From CAZHGD01 sp964531735 (GTDB lineage: Bacteria > Armatimonadota > UBA10988), in NCBI GenBank assembly GCA_964531735.1, contig CAZHGD010000044.1, positions 1 to 47,621 of the forward strand: 47,621 nt of DNA. The letters are read 5' to 3'. The notes under the pieces were generated by a model, which was not told where the DNA came from, did no database searches, and saw nothing but the letters and a program-made list of their open reading frames with translations. Position numbers and translations under genes: made by a program. This document shows, one piece after another, positions 1 through 9,067 of this stretch (position 1 is the stretch's first letter; each line of letters begins with the position of its first letter).

Positions 1-19
1 GGACTGGCCGCCCGGTGGG

Positions 20-112
20 TTAGGCGCGGCAGGAGGACCGGTGTGAACTACCTATGATGGCGATAACGACCAGCAGCTCGATGAGCGTGAAGGCTCGTGA
101 CGGGCGGTGCAT
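20..112 (-). pseudogene. Truncated pseudopilin leader remnant (30 aa)
   Basis: The frame encodes a 30-residue product starting MHRPSRAFTLIELLVVIAII, which is the type IV pseudopilin leader: a basic tip, a cleavage site before Phe, Glu at mature position 5 and a hydrophobic helix. After the second Ile-Ile it departs into GSSHRSSCRA and stops at 20-22, so the rest of the helix and the whole globular domain are missing. The start is well marked: AGGAG lies 7 nt upstream of the ATG at 112. An intact relative lies at 9068-9703. It is most simply a broken pseudopilin gene left by a deletion or rearrangement. A functional micro-pilin is possible but unsupported. It follows the HAD gene on the same strand. 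Confidence 0.6.
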
Positions 113-225
113 GGTGATCTCCTGAGGCTGTAGGGCGATACCCACTCCAGTGTAGCTGCTGCCCGAACCAGTGATCAAGTCGTCCGGGGACATTCCGCAG
201 CTTCCCATTTCCTTCGTTGGTCGCC

Positions 226-1083
226 TCAGTCGGCCTCGCCGGCCAGGTAGGCGAGCAACCGGTCCTGCTCGCGGAAGTCCGGCACGATCAGGTGCGCGCC
301 GGCGCCGATCAGCCGGTTGCGCTTCCAGTCGTCCAGGCCCTCGCGCCGCTCCTCGTCGGTGGCCAGGCCGACCGCGATGCCGCCGACCTCGACCGTGTTC
401 TCGATCTCCACGTAGCCGTCGCCGAAGCCGACCAGCTCCGGGCCGTGCAGGTCGTGGTCGCTGAGGATCTTGGCGATGATCATCGCCTTCGAGAACTTCT
501 GGTACTCATCGAGGGCGCCGTAGATGCCGCCGTCGAAGTAGTGGTCGATGCGCAGGGCCTTGGCCTCGTTGACCACGAACGGGTGGTCGGTGCCCGACGC
601 CAGGTAGCAGGTCACCCCGCGCCCGCGGAGGTTGTCCAGGAGCGCGCGCGAGCCCGGCACGAGCAGGTCGTCGGGCTCGATGGCGCCGCTCTCCAGACCC
701 TCCACGCGCCAGGAGACGCGTTCCCACAGCCGGTCGAGGTACTGGTACTTGTAGGCCAGCGGCTCCATCGGTTGCCCACCACGCTTGGTGACCTCTTCGG
801 CCAGGCGGATCATCTGGTAGATGGTCTGCTTGCCGGTCAGCGTGTCGACGTAGTCGCGCACCACCTGGCCGAGGGTGGTGTCGTCCTCGGCCTGCGGCGT
901 GGCGCGGAGGATCTCGACCATCATCGGGATCATCACGTCCTGCCAGCCGGTGCGGATGAGGCTGAGCGTGCCGTCGAAGTCGAACACGGCGAAGCGCACG
1001 CGGCCGCGCGTCGGTTCGCGCAGGATTTCGATATGGCTGGCGCCGGGCAGCAGACGGCCGGTCGGGTGGTCGGGCAAGGTCAT
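226..1083 (-). CDS. HAD-superfamily phosphatase
   Basis: A 285-residue cytoplasmic protein of the haloacid dehalogenase superfamily, probably a phosphatase acting on a small phosphorylated metabolite. Motif I is seen as VFDFDGTLS near residue 35, with the nucleophile Asp and the second acid two residues later. The helical cap follows, motif II is YLASGTD (Ser/Thr) near 165, and motif IV is GFGDGYVEIENT near 220, followed by a typical VGLATDE stretch. Such proteins are common beside sugar-metabolism genes in this kind of genome, but the substrate cannot be read from sequence. It is divergent from the DUF4838 gene, sharing a 136-bp intergenic region. GAGGA lies about 10 nt before the ATG at 1083. 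Confidence 0.85.
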   Translation of the reverse strand: MTLPDHPTGRLLPGASHIEILREPTRGRVRFAVFDFDGTLSLIRTGWQDVMIPMMVEILRATPQAEDDTTLGQVVRDYVDTLTGKQTIYQMIRLAEEVTKRGGQPMEPLAYKYQYLDRLWERVSWRVEGLESGAIEPDDLLVPGSRALLDNLRGRGVTCYLASGTDHPFVVNEAKALRIDHYFDGGIYGALDEYQKFSKAMIIAKILSDHDLHGPELVGFGDGYVEIENTVEVGGIAVGLATDEERREGLDDWKRNRLIGAGAHLIVPDFREQDRLLAYLAGEAD

Positions 1084-1219
1084 CGGGTCACGTCCTCGCC
1101 GACCGCTTCGCGGCGCGCCGGACGGTTCCTGCCACCGCGCGCAGGATCCCCGGCCGCGTCAGGGAATGCCGCCGCGGGACGCTGGACCGGTGGCCCGGGC
1201 CGGCTGACCGGAGCAACGC

Positions 1220-4183
1220 ATGAGGAACGCCTTGGTCGCCTGTCTGTCCGCCACACTGCTGGCCGGTGCGAGTGACGCTGCGCCGTCGCCGCGGAACGTG
1301 AGCGTGACCTTCAACGGCGAGACCGACCTGGCCGAACCGTTGGCCACCGGCGTCTGGCACGCCATCACCGCGTCATACGCCTATCCCGGCGGCGTGCGGC
1401 TGCTGACCAACACCTATCTGGTGCTGGCCCGCGGCAGCGACCAGCTCAGCGGGTTCTACGTGGGCTACCACGTGCCCACCAATCTGCTGGCGATCGTGAA
1501 GCACGGCTACTGGAACGCCACCGAGGGCACCGGCGCACCGGGGCAGGCGGGCCGCGTCATCGAGAACGACCAGGGCTGGCTGGACTGTGAGCGCTCGCGC
1601 GTCGAGAAGACCGACGACGCCGTGACGGTCACCTACTGCGTGAAGTTCAAGCCCGGTGTGCTCAAGGGCGGCTACAACGTCTTCATGTACATCGAAGACC
1701 GCGACGTGCGGCACGACGGCTTCACCAACATGGGCTCCATCGCCATCGGGACCGACTCGGTCGTGTCGGCGGCACCGCGACCGGCGCAGTGGTCCAACGC
1801 ACTGAAGCCCACCGGCAGCGCGGCCGCGCCAGTGACCCTGGCGAGTGACGGGCAGGCTCGGTACCAACTGCTCGTGCCGCGCGACAGCCGGCCGCTGGAG
1901 AGGAAGGCCGCCGCCGAGTTGGCGCTGCACCTGAAGCTGATCTGCGGCGCGCCGTTTGCGGTGGTCGTCGAAGGCACGCCGCCCAGCGACCAGCGCCCGG
2001 TCATCAGCCTCGGACGCACCGACCTGCTGGCCCGCTCGGCGTGCCGTTGGCGCGGCGCCGACCTGGCCGCCGAAGGCTACGCGCTGGAGGTGGACGGCGC
2101 GAACGTGTTCCTCTACGGCGGCAGCGGGCGCGGCCTGCTGCACGGCGTCTACGCGCTGCTCGAAGAGGACCTCGGCTGCCGTTGGTACGCCGTGGGTTCG
2201 ATGGATGTGCCGCGCCAACCGCAGTTGGCGGTCAGCCTGGTGCCGCGCCGAGTCGTGCCGCAGTTGGAGCTGCGCGACCCGTACATCCACACCATGCACG
2301 ACTCCACCTGGTCACTGCGCAACAAGACCAACACGCCCCATGCGCCGGTGCGCGCGGCCTGGGGCGGCAGCCTGCGCTACCACTACATGGGGCACACCTA
2401 CGCGTCGTACTTCCCGACCGATGTCTACTTCGCGAAGCACCCGGAGTACTACGCACTGGTCAACGGCAAGCGGCAGCCGAGCCAGTTGTGCCACACCAAC
2501 GCGGACGTGATCCGGCTGAGCATCGAGAAGACCGGCGACATCTTCCGCAGTCATCCCGAGGTGAACGTCACCGCCATCGGACCAAACGACGGCCGCGGCT
2601 TCTGTGACTGTCCGAACTGCCAGCGCCTCGACGCCGAGAACGGCGGGCGCGCCGGCAGCTTCTTCTGGTTCGTCAACCAGATCGCCGCCGGCGTGAAGAA
2701 GGAGTTCCCGAACAACCGCCTGATCTCGCTGGCCTACCTCGACTACGCCAAGCCTCCGACCAAGCTGAAGGTGGACGACTACATCATCATCCAGCTCTGC
2801 ACCGACTCCCACGCCTGGAAGTACCAGTTCTGTCCCGTCTGGGAGTCACCGGACTACCAGGGCTACGTGAAGGCATGGCGTGCAGTCGGCGCCCGCATCT
2901 TCCTCTGGGACTACACCACCGACTACGTACACTACCTGGTGCCGCTGGCCAACTGGCAGGTGGTGGCGGAGAACACTCGGTTCAACGTGCGCCAGGGCGT
3001 GGCGGGCATCATGTTCGAATCGGAGCTCAACGACGTCGACGAGATGCGCGCCTGGGTGTGGGCCAAGCAGCTCTGGAACCCGGCGCTCGATACGCAGGCG
3101 CTGCTGAAGGACTTCGTCTTCGGCTACTTCAAAGAGGCCGCGGCGCCGCTGTGGGACTACCAGATGATGCTCTGGTCGTTCTGGGAGACCTGGCATCGTC
3201 AGCCGCACCGCTGCGGTGAGCCGTCGGACAATCCGCTGCTGAACAACTTGCAGTGCTCGTACGCGCCCGACGGGCCGATGTTCACCGCCGAGTTCATGAG
3301 CGCGTGGCGGCGCTGCGTCGAGGCCGCCGAGCGGCTGGCGACGAACCTGGAGACCGCCCCGCGCGTGCAGCGCGCCAAGCTGCCGCTGCTCTACGTGGAA
3401 CTGGCCCAGGCGCTGGGCTACTACACGGAGTTCGGCGACTACTCGTACGGGTCGGCGGTGCGTCAGCCGAAGGCCGCGCGCCAGGCGCTCAAGCCCCGGC
3501 TGGACGAGTTCCGCGCCGGCTGTAAGGCGCACTCGTTGTCGTCGCTGGGTATCAGCGGCTCGGTCGACAAGATCACCGGCAAGTGGCAGTCGCTGATCGA
3601 CGCCGAGACCGTGGCGCTGCCGCGGTTGCCGCTGCCGGCGGACTGGCTGTTCGCCACCGACGCCGACGACCGCGGCGTGCGTGAGCGGTGGTTCGCCACG
3701 CCCAGCCATTTCGACCTGGCCGCCCGGGTCACCAGCGGCACGACGGACGGCCAGGCCGCGCTGCAGTCGCTCAAGGCCGGCTGGTCGCGCTTGCACATCA
3801 ACCGCGGCGTCGGCTGGGAGCAGCAGGGCTTCGCGGACTTCGCCGGCCCGAGCTGGTACTTCCAGAATCTGACCTTGCCCGACGACCTGGCCAACAAGCC
3901 GCACCTCTACCTGTACTTCATGGGCGTGAACGAGCAGGTCTGGGTCTACCTGAACGGTGAGCTGGCCTTCGAGCGGTCCTACGCCTCGACGGGCAAGCGC
4001 GCCGGCGAGATCAACGGTGGGTTCAGCTTCGACGCCCGGCGCTGGCTCAAGCCGGGCCAGCGCAACCAGGTGGCCATTCGCGTCATGCACGCCACCGGCC
4101 TGGGCGGCATCTGGCTGCCGGCGATGCTGATCGGCACCGACAAGGAGTGCACGACCGCGGAACTGGAGCCGTACCGACAGTAG
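1220..4183 (+). CDS. Secreted DUF4838 carbohydrate-active protein
   Basis: A 987-residue exported protein. Residues 1-20 form a signal peptide (MRNALVACLSATLLAGASDA). Residues about 21-200 are an extra beta-rich module that I do not recognise. About 205-330 resemble the alpha-glucuronidase N-terminal domain (RKAAAELALHLKLICGAPF, then GSGRGLLHGVYALLEEDLGCRW). The DUF4838 core, with IGPNDG and a CDCPNCQ motif, runs from about 340 to 610. The C-terminal 150 residues form a galactose-binding-like beta sandwich (WYFQNLTLPDD, VWVYLNGELAFERS). DUF4838 proteins are predicted glycan-processing enzymes of uncertain reaction. GGAG sits 7 nt before the ATG. The gene converges on the glycosidase gene across a short hairpin. 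Confidence 0.85.
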   Translation: MRNALVACLSATLLAGASDAAPSPRNVSVTFNGETDLAEPLATGVWHAITASYAYPGGVRLLTNTYLVLARGSDQLSGFYVGYHVPTNLLAIVKHGYWNATEGTGAPGQAGRVIENDQGWLDCERSRVEKTDDAVTVTYCVKFKPGVLKGGYNVFMYIEDRDVRHDGFTNMGSIAIGTDSVVSAAPRPAQWSNALKPTGSAAAPVTLASDGQARYQLLVPRDSRPLERKAAAELALHLKLICGAPFAVVVEGTPPSDQRPVISLGRTDLLARSACRWRGADLAAEGYALEVDGANVFLYGGSGRGLLHGVYALLEEDLGCRWYAVGSMDVPRQPQLAVSLVPRRVVPQLELRDPYIHTMHDSTWSLRNKTNTPHAPVRAAWGGSLRYHYMGHTYASYFPTDVYFAKHPEYYALVNGKRQPSQLCHTNADVIRLSIEKTGDIFRSHPEVNVTAIGPNDGRGFCDCPNCQRLDAENGGRAGSFFWFVNQIAAGVKKEFPNNRLISLAYLDYAKPPTKLKVDDYIIIQLCTDSHAWKYQFCPVWESPDYQGYVKAWRAVGARIFLWDYTTDYVHYLVPLANWQVVAENTRFNVRQGVAGIMFESELNDVDEMRAWVWAKQLWNPALDTQALLKDFVFGYFKEAAAPLWDYQMMLWSFWETWHRQPHRCGEPSDNPLLNNLQCSYAPDGPMFTAEFMSAWRRCVEAAERLATNLETAPRVQRAKLPLLYVELAQALGYYTEFGDYSYGSAVRQPKAARQALKPRLDEFRAGCKAHSLSSLGISGSVDKITGKWQSLIDAETVALPRLPLPADWLFATDADDRGVRERWFATPSHFDLAARVTSGTTDGQAALQSLKAGWSRLHINRGVGWEQQGFADFAGPSWYFQNLTLPDDLANKPHLYLYFMGVNEQVWVYLNGELAFERSYASTGKRAGEINGGFSFDARRWLKPGQRNQVAIRVMHATGLGGIWLPAMLIGTDKECTTAELEPYRQ

Positions 4184-4184
4184 A

Positions 4185-4207
4185 GCCCGCGCCGAACGGC
4201 CGCGGGC
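4185..4207. terminator. Hairpin between convergent genes
   Basis: GCCCGCG (4185-4191) and CGCGGGC (4201-4207) form a perfect 7-bp stem with a 9-nt loop, directly between the stops of two converging genes at 4183 and 4209. There is no T-tract. The position fits a bidirectional terminator. Confidence 0.55.
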
Positions 4208-4208
4208 C

Positions 4209-7200
4209 TTACGCGTACGCGGCGGTGACGGTCAACGCGCCGGCGCCGCCGACCGGCAGGCGCACCCAGTCGCCCTCGGCCGCGGCTGGGGCACCGTCGA
4301 TGGTCACACGGCTCGGCGCCGCTGCCGACGGGTGGCGGAAGCGGAGCCGGATACCGGCCACCGGGCGCGCGGGCGGCGTCACCGTGGCCGTGATGGACGC
4401 GCCGTCGGCGGCCACCTGATAGCTGACCGACACGGTGCCGAACCGCGTCGGCGCGTCCTCCAGGCCGCAGCGACGCCCGGCGGCGAGCCAGTAGCGCGGC
4501 ACGCCCTGACCCAGGAACAGCTCCTCGCCGGCTTCGCGCACGAACATGAGGCGCAGCCAACTGGTGGACTGGGCCTCGTCGCTGGTCTTGAAGTGGTCGC
4601 CCGCCGGATAGCCGAGTTCGGGCAGACAGTGCTCGTTGCACATGCGCACCTCGGGGTCGAAGGCCGAGGCGAAGCCGTTGAAGTAGCCGCGCACGAAGTG
4701 CGGCACCTCATCGCGCCAGAGATAGCACGGCGGGCCGTCGAGCAACTGCGCCTGCATCGAGAAGCCGCCGCGCGAGAACCAGAAGCGGTCGAAGTTGGCG
4801 ATGGCGTAGCCGTAGGCGTCGCTGATGTAGAGGTTGTCTTCGTAGTCCTTGAGGATCCAGGTGGCCTGTGGTGACGATGGGTCGATGAGGCGGTAGAAGA
4901 CCAGGAACAGCGGGCCTTCGAGCGTCTCGCGGATCCAGCCGTGCGCGCGGCCGCGCAGGTGCGGGTGTGACGGCGTCTTCGGCACCCAGGTGCCATCGCG
5001 CAGCTTGACCACCGGGCAGCGCACGCGCGCGGCGTCGAGGCCGGCCAGCACGTCCTGCCGGTACGCCGCCGCTTCGGCCACCAGCCGCGGTGCCTCCAGA
5101 TGGTCCGCGTCGGCCAGCGCTGCGGCCAGGTTGTCGAAGCCCCAGACTGTGGCCGCGTTGGTCGCCAGCCAGTACCAGTAGTCGGTCACATCCTCCAGTG
5201 AGCCGGCCGGCAGGAAGCCGTATTCGTTCGGCCGCCGGCCGTCGGCGGCTTGAGTCAGGGTGGCCTGCCGCTCGCGGACGACCCACTCGCAGGCGGCAAC
5301 CAGCTTCGGCGCGGCGGCGTCGAGCCACGCGCGGTCGCGTGTGAGCCACCAGTGCTCGGCCAGCGCCCACATGACGTAGCCGTGGTTCTTGTTGTAGTCG
5401 AGATGCTGGTGGCCCGCGGCGCCGTGGAACAGGCCCTCGTGCGAGGCGAAGTTGCCGGCGATGGGCGCGGTGCCCTGGTAGTGCAGGAACGCCTCCAGAC
5501 AGGCCCGCGCGGTGCCGTGCAGGCCGCGGCGGTCCAGGTCGGCGATCATCATTACCGATTCGTTGGGGAACACGCCGTAGCTGAACGTGCCGACGTGGGC
5601 CAGCAGGCGGTCGGAGTCGAGTTCCTTGACGCAGTTGACCAGTTGGTGCCGCACGTGCGCGCGCCAGAAGTCGTCGAGCCAGGGCTCGGGCGTGGTCAGC
5701 CGCGCGCTGGGCGCGGTCAACTCGCGCCACCAGTCGCACACGCGCCCCGAGACGTCCGCGAAGTCGCGCGCCAGGAGCGGCGCGGCTTCGTCAATGGTGA
5801 CGGTCACTGCCGGCACGATCAGCAGCAGTTCGGCCGATTCGCCCGGCTGCAGCAGGCGTGACCAGTGGAGTTGGCCGTCGCGCCCGGTCACGGCGCTCGC
5901 GTCACGCCAGAGGCAGCGGCAGCGGGCTTCGCCCGAGTAGTCGGCCACCACCAGATCGCCGTCGAGGCGCACGCTCTCGCCGCTGACACGCAGCTTGAGC
6001 TGCGCCGTCCCAGTGGCCTCGGGCGAGTTGTTGTGGCAGCGCCAGCGCAGGTACAGCGCCGTGGGCTGGTCGAGCGCGCCGGGCGCAAGCTGACCGTCGA
6101 GGGCGTCGAGCACGCTGGTCAGCTCGGTGTGGATGGGGCCGTCCTGCCACCAGGTGCGCACCTGCGGCAGCCAGCCGTCGAGCAGTTCGCGCCCGCCGCG
6201 CGTGGCCTCGGGCCGCTCGAAGCAGATGGTCAAGCGTTCGCCGTCCCACTGCTTGCGCGCGGTGTCGCGCGGGCTGGGTGGCAGGTTGAACCAGTGCCGG
6301 CTGGCCGTGACCACCACGTCGCCGTTGGCCAACTGGTGCATCGCGTTGCGGTTGCCCGGCAGCGCATGGACGAAGTAGAGCGGATGCCGCCGCGGCATGT
6401 CGCCGACCGCGCGCGACAGCGTCTGCTCCGGCTCCGTCGCCACGCGGTCGTAGACGGTCCGCCAACCGGTCTCGGCCAGCCGGGCCCGGTGCTCGTCAAG
6501 CGTCAGCGGATCGCCGGCGGGCGCGACGTACGCGCCCAGATCGTCCACCAGGATGCGTTCGCCCTGTGCGATGTCGGCCGCGGCGAACGAGAACGGGCGC
6601 ACCGCTGATCGCACGGTGACCACGGTGCGGTCGTAACGGGCATCCAGCGGGTCGGCCGCGCAGGCCAGATCGAGCTGATGCACGCGGTCGGCCAGCCGGT
6701 GCTGGCCGAGGAGCTGGCCGTTGTGTACCTCGATGGGCAGCTCGTCCGGCTCGTCGGAGGCGAACTCCGCCAGCTTCGGCGTGCCCCACTCCAGGCGCAC
6801 CGACAGGGGGCGGAGCTGCGCATCGGTGAACGCCTGCCAGGCCAGTGGCGGCAACGGGGCGTCGCTGACCAGGCGGAGCTGCAAGGTCTGCCGGTAGCTC
6901 ACCGGCGCGCCGGCGAGGTCGGTGAACTCCGCGTCGCTCGGGCGGAAGGTGAACCGCCAGCCGTCGGCGGTGGCGGTGACGGCGGTGGCGGCCTCCCGCC
7001 ATTCGCCGTTGAACCAGTCGTCGATCTTGGCCCAGCCGACGCCGCCGGCGCCCATCTCGCTCGTCGGCGGATCGGCCAAGCCGTTCCAGTGCCGGTGCCA
7101 GTACTGCAAGCGCAGGCCCAGCGGGTCGAGCGAGGTCGCGGCCAGCGGGCGGACGACCACCTGCCGGATCTTGCGCGGCTCGGCCCAGCGCACGGCCAAC

Positions 7201-7259
7201 CAGCAGCCGGCGGGGTCAGCGGACGACTCGCCGAACGGCAAGGCATCGAACGGGTCCAT
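4209..7259 (-). CDS. Large glycosidase-like protein, (alpha/alpha)6 barrel
   Basis: A 1016-residue protein without a signal peptide. The N-terminal half is beta-rich and discoidin or sandwich-like (WLAVRWAEPRKIRQVVVRP at the start). From about residue 530 to 900 the sequence has the look of a six-hairpin glycosidase: FWRAHVRHQLVNCVKELDSD, GVFPNESVMMIADLDRRG, KNHGYVMWALAEHWWLTRD and WLDAAAPKLVAACEWV. A C-terminal beta sandwich follows (about 930-1016). I cannot place it in a numbered GH family. It is probably a cytoplasmic or unconventionally exported enzyme acting on oligosaccharides. It is the last gene of the run pseudopilin - LRR lipoprotein - glycosidase, 80 nt after the lipoprotein gene. 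GGAG lies 9 nt before the ATG. Confidence 0.7.
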   Translation of the reverse strand: MDPFDALPFGESSADPAGCWLAVRWAEPRKIRQVVVRPLAATSLDPLGLRLQYWHRHWNGLADPPTSEMGAGGVGWAKIDDWFNGEWREAATAVTATADGWRFTFRPSDAEFTDLAGAPVSYRQTLQLRLVSDAPLPPLAWQAFTDAQLRPLSVRLEWGTPKLAEFASDEPDELPIEVHNGQLLGQHRLADRVHQLDLACAADPLDARYDRTVVTVRSAVRPFSFAAADIAQGERILVDDLGAYVAPAGDPLTLDEHRARLAETGWRTVYDRVATEPEQTLSRAVGDMPRRHPLYFVHALPGNRNAMHQLANGDVVVTASRHWFNLPPSPRDTARKQWDGERLTICFERPEATRGGRELLDGWLPQVRTWWQDGPIHTELTSVLDALDGQLAPGALDQPTALYLRWRCHNNSPEATGTAQLKLRVSGESVRLDGDLVVADYSGEARCRCLWRDASAVTGRDGQLHWSRLLQPGESAELLLIVPAVTVTIDEAAPLLARDFADVSGRVCDWWRELTAPSARLTTPEPWLDDFWRAHVRHQLVNCVKELDSDRLLAHVGTFSYGVFPNESVMMIADLDRRGLHGTARACLEAFLHYQGTAPIAGNFASHEGLFHGAAGHQHLDYNKNHGYVMWALAEHWWLTRDRAWLDAAAPKLVAACEWVVRERQATLTQAADGRRPNEYGFLPAGSLEDVTDYWYWLATNAATVWGFDNLAAALADADHLEAPRLVAEAAAYRQDVLAGLDAARVRCPVVKLRDGTWVPKTPSHPHLRGRAHGWIRETLEGPLFLVFYRLIDPSSPQATWILKDYEDNLYISDAYGYAIANFDRFWFSRGGFSMQAQLLDGPPCYLWRDEVPHFVRGYFNGFASAFDPEVRMCNEHCLPELGYPAGDHFKTSDEAQSTSWLRLMFVREAGEELFLGQGVPRYWLAAGRRCGLEDAPTRFGTVSVSYQVAADGASITATVTPPARPVAGIRLRFRHPSAAAPSRVTIDGAPAAAEGDWVRLPVGGAGALTVTAAYA

Positions 7260-7269
7260 GGGGGTGCTC

Positions 7270-7306
7270 CGGCAGCTTCACCGCGCCGAGGGTTCGGCGG
7301 CTGCCG
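7270..7306 (-). promoter_or_regulatory. Two-layer hairpin upstream of the glycosidase RBS
   Basis: The outer arms CGGCAGC (7270-7276) and GCTGCCG (7300-7306) enclose an inner hairpin, CGCCGA (7284-7289) with TCGGCG (7294-7299). The structure lies in the 80-nt gap between the lipoprotein stop and the glycosidase start, next to the latter's GGAG (plus-strand CTCC at 7267-7270). It could be a partial terminator, an mRNA processing site or an RBS-control element. Confidence 0.4.
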
Positions 7307-7339
7307 CGGGGCTCCTTTGTTGGTGTCGTGAGGCGCCGG

Positions 7340-9040
7340 TCAGTTCAGCGTCCAGCCCCGCTGCGCCAAGGTGGCCCGGTCGCCGTTGCTGGCGTTGGTG
7401 CCGCGGCGGCACCAGATGACGCCGTTGCGCACGCCGCTGGCCACGGCATCGGCATACACCTGGTCCTGCGCCGCGGCCGACAGCGCGGTGCCCCACAAGT
7501 GGTACTCGCGGATCTGCGTCCGGTTCGTCCGGCCGAGGGTGGCCAGGCCACTCTCGTTGTAGGCGTACAGCACCGCCAGACGGGGCACCTGGTGGAGTCC
7601 CTCGATGGCCGTCAGGTGCCCTTGGCCACCGCCGTCGGCGGCGCCGAAGCGCGTCAGCGCCGCGCCGTTGGAGATGGTCAGGCACGCCGGATGGTCGCCG
7701 GCGCCGAGGTCGGTGCGCGCCGCCACGGCGCCAGAGACCGCCGGTGTGGTGGTGCCGTCGGACCAATGCCAGGTGGCGCTGGCGCCGTCGGCGAAGTCGC
7801 AGCGGAGCCGCGTGGCCGGGCCGTTCGTGACGAAGTCGATCCGGGCGGCGCCGGTGTCGGGCGGCGGCGGTGGCTGCACGGTCGCGTCGGCGACCTGCAC
7901 CGTCCAGCCCTTCGCGGCCAGCCGCGCCGCCGCGGCGCGACCGGTGGGCCCCGGCGTCGCGTTACCGCGCAGGTCGGCGCGCAGCGGCACACTGCCCGGC
8001 GTGTTCTCGCGCCCGCGACCGAGCTCGTCGAGCGTGACCAGCAACTGGTCCACTGCGGCGGCGCTCAGGCGGTTGCGCTCCAACACCAACTGCGTGATCT
8101 GGACGCAGCCGGTGAGCACCACGCGGGTGAGCTGGTTGCCGCGGAAGCTGACCGTGGCGGCAGCCCGCGGATTGCGCAGCGCGCCGGTCAGGTCCAGCGA
8201 CGAGTAGTGATTGCCGTCAGCGAGCAGGGCCACCCAGTTGGTCGGGTGCGAGGCGGGCAGGCGCAGCGCGCCGGCCTGGTTGTCGTTCCAGATGAACAAC
8301 TCGGAGATGCGCGGGAAGGCGCTCATGTCGGCGAACAGGGCCTGGTTGGTGAACTGCGGGTTGTCGCGGATGCAGATGTGCCAGGTCTGGCTGCCGATGC
8401 CCCCGAAGTCGATGGTCGGGTAGGCGTTCTGGGCGCCGCGCAGGTCCTCCAGCGCGGGGCATTGCGACAGGTCCAGCGCGCGCAGATCGCAGTCCTCGAA
8501 GCAGGCGCGCCGGAGCTTCGGCGTGTTGGCCAGCTTGACCTCGGTCAGCGTCCGCGAGAGGAAGCACTCGATGGTGTCGAGGTTGACGAAGTTGCTGAAG
8601 TCGAGCGTCGTCAACCGGTTGTACGACGAGCACCACTGCTGCAGCGTCGGCGCCACCAGCTCGAGGCCGGTGACCGCCGAGACCTGCTGGTCGGGCACGC
8701 GCTCGATGCGGTCGGTGCCACCGTCGCCGGCATCGTAGCCGAGGTTGATCCGGCGGAGCGCGGTCCACGGCTGCACCTGCAGGCGGTGCGTCCGGCGACC
8801 GGGCGTGCCGAACTCCTTGCGCGGCCGGGCCTCGGCACTGGTGCCGCCGTCGGACCACGTCCAGCGGATGTCCGGTGTGCCGTCCACCACCAAGACCGGC
8901 GCGAACCGCGCCCCTTCGGTGGTGAACGTCAGGGCGCCAGCCGTCGTCTCGGCCGCCAGTGGCGCGGTGGGCTGATGCGCGCAGCAGACCAACAACAACG
9001 TCACCAGCGCCAGCGGCGCCAGCTTCCACTCACCGGGCAT
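7340..9040 (-). CDS. Leucine-rich-repeat lipoprotein with duplicated modules
   Basis: A 566-residue exported protein whose N-terminus reads as a lipoprotein signal (LVTLLLVCCAHQ, candidate lipobox Cys near residue 19). It holds two copies of one architecture. Each starts with a strand-rich module containing W-T/H-W-S-D-G (near residues 62 and 430), continues with leucine-rich repeats such as LTTLDFSNFVNLDTIE, LTEVKLANTPKL and LRALDLSQCPALEDL, and ends with an L-x-x-(K/R)-G-W-T motif (about 385 and at the C-terminus). The second copy is much shorter. LRR surface proteins usually bind proteins or glycans; the ligand is unknown. The start lies 27 nt after the pseudopilin stop, with GGAG upstream, so the two are probably co-transcribed. 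Confidence 0.75.
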   Translation of the reverse strand: MPGEWKLAPLALVTLLLVCCAHQPTAPLAAETTAGALTFTTEGARFAPVLVVDGTPDIRWTWSDGGTSAEARPRKEFGTPGRRTHRLQVQPWTALRRINLGYDAGDGGTDRIERVPDQQVSAVTGLELVAPTLQQWCSSYNRLTTLDFSNFVNLDTIECFLSRTLTEVKLANTPKLRRACFEDCDLRALDLSQCPALEDLRGAQNAYPTIDFGGIGSQTWHICIRDNPQFTNQALFADMSAFPRISELFIWNDNQAGALRLPASHPTNWVALLADGNHYSSLDLTGALRNPRAAATVSFRGNQLTRVVLTGCVQITQLVLERNRLSAAAVDQLLVTLDELGRGRENTPGSVPLRADLRGNATPGPTGRAAAARLAAKGWTVQVADATVQPPPPPDTGAARIDFVTNGPATRLRCDFADGASATWHWSDGTTTPAVSGAVAARTDLGAGDHPACLTISNGAALTRFGAADGGGQGHLTAIEGLHQVPRLAVLYAYNESGLATLGRTNRTQIREYHLWGTALSAAAQDQVYADAVASGVRNGVIWCRRGTNASNGDRATLAQRGWTLN

Positions 9041-9067
9041 GTTCGGCTCCGAAGGTCGACTATGCGT

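Noticed and set aside
217..1275. 352-codon open frame on the plus strand antisense to the HAD gene
   Set aside because: It is an antisense shadow caused by high GC at third positions; the minus strand carries full HAD motifs while this frame is rich in Val/Ala/His with no domain.
2846..4090. 414-codon minus-strand frame inside the DUF4838 gene
   Set aside because: Same composition effect; the plus-strand frame has recognisable domains over its whole length.
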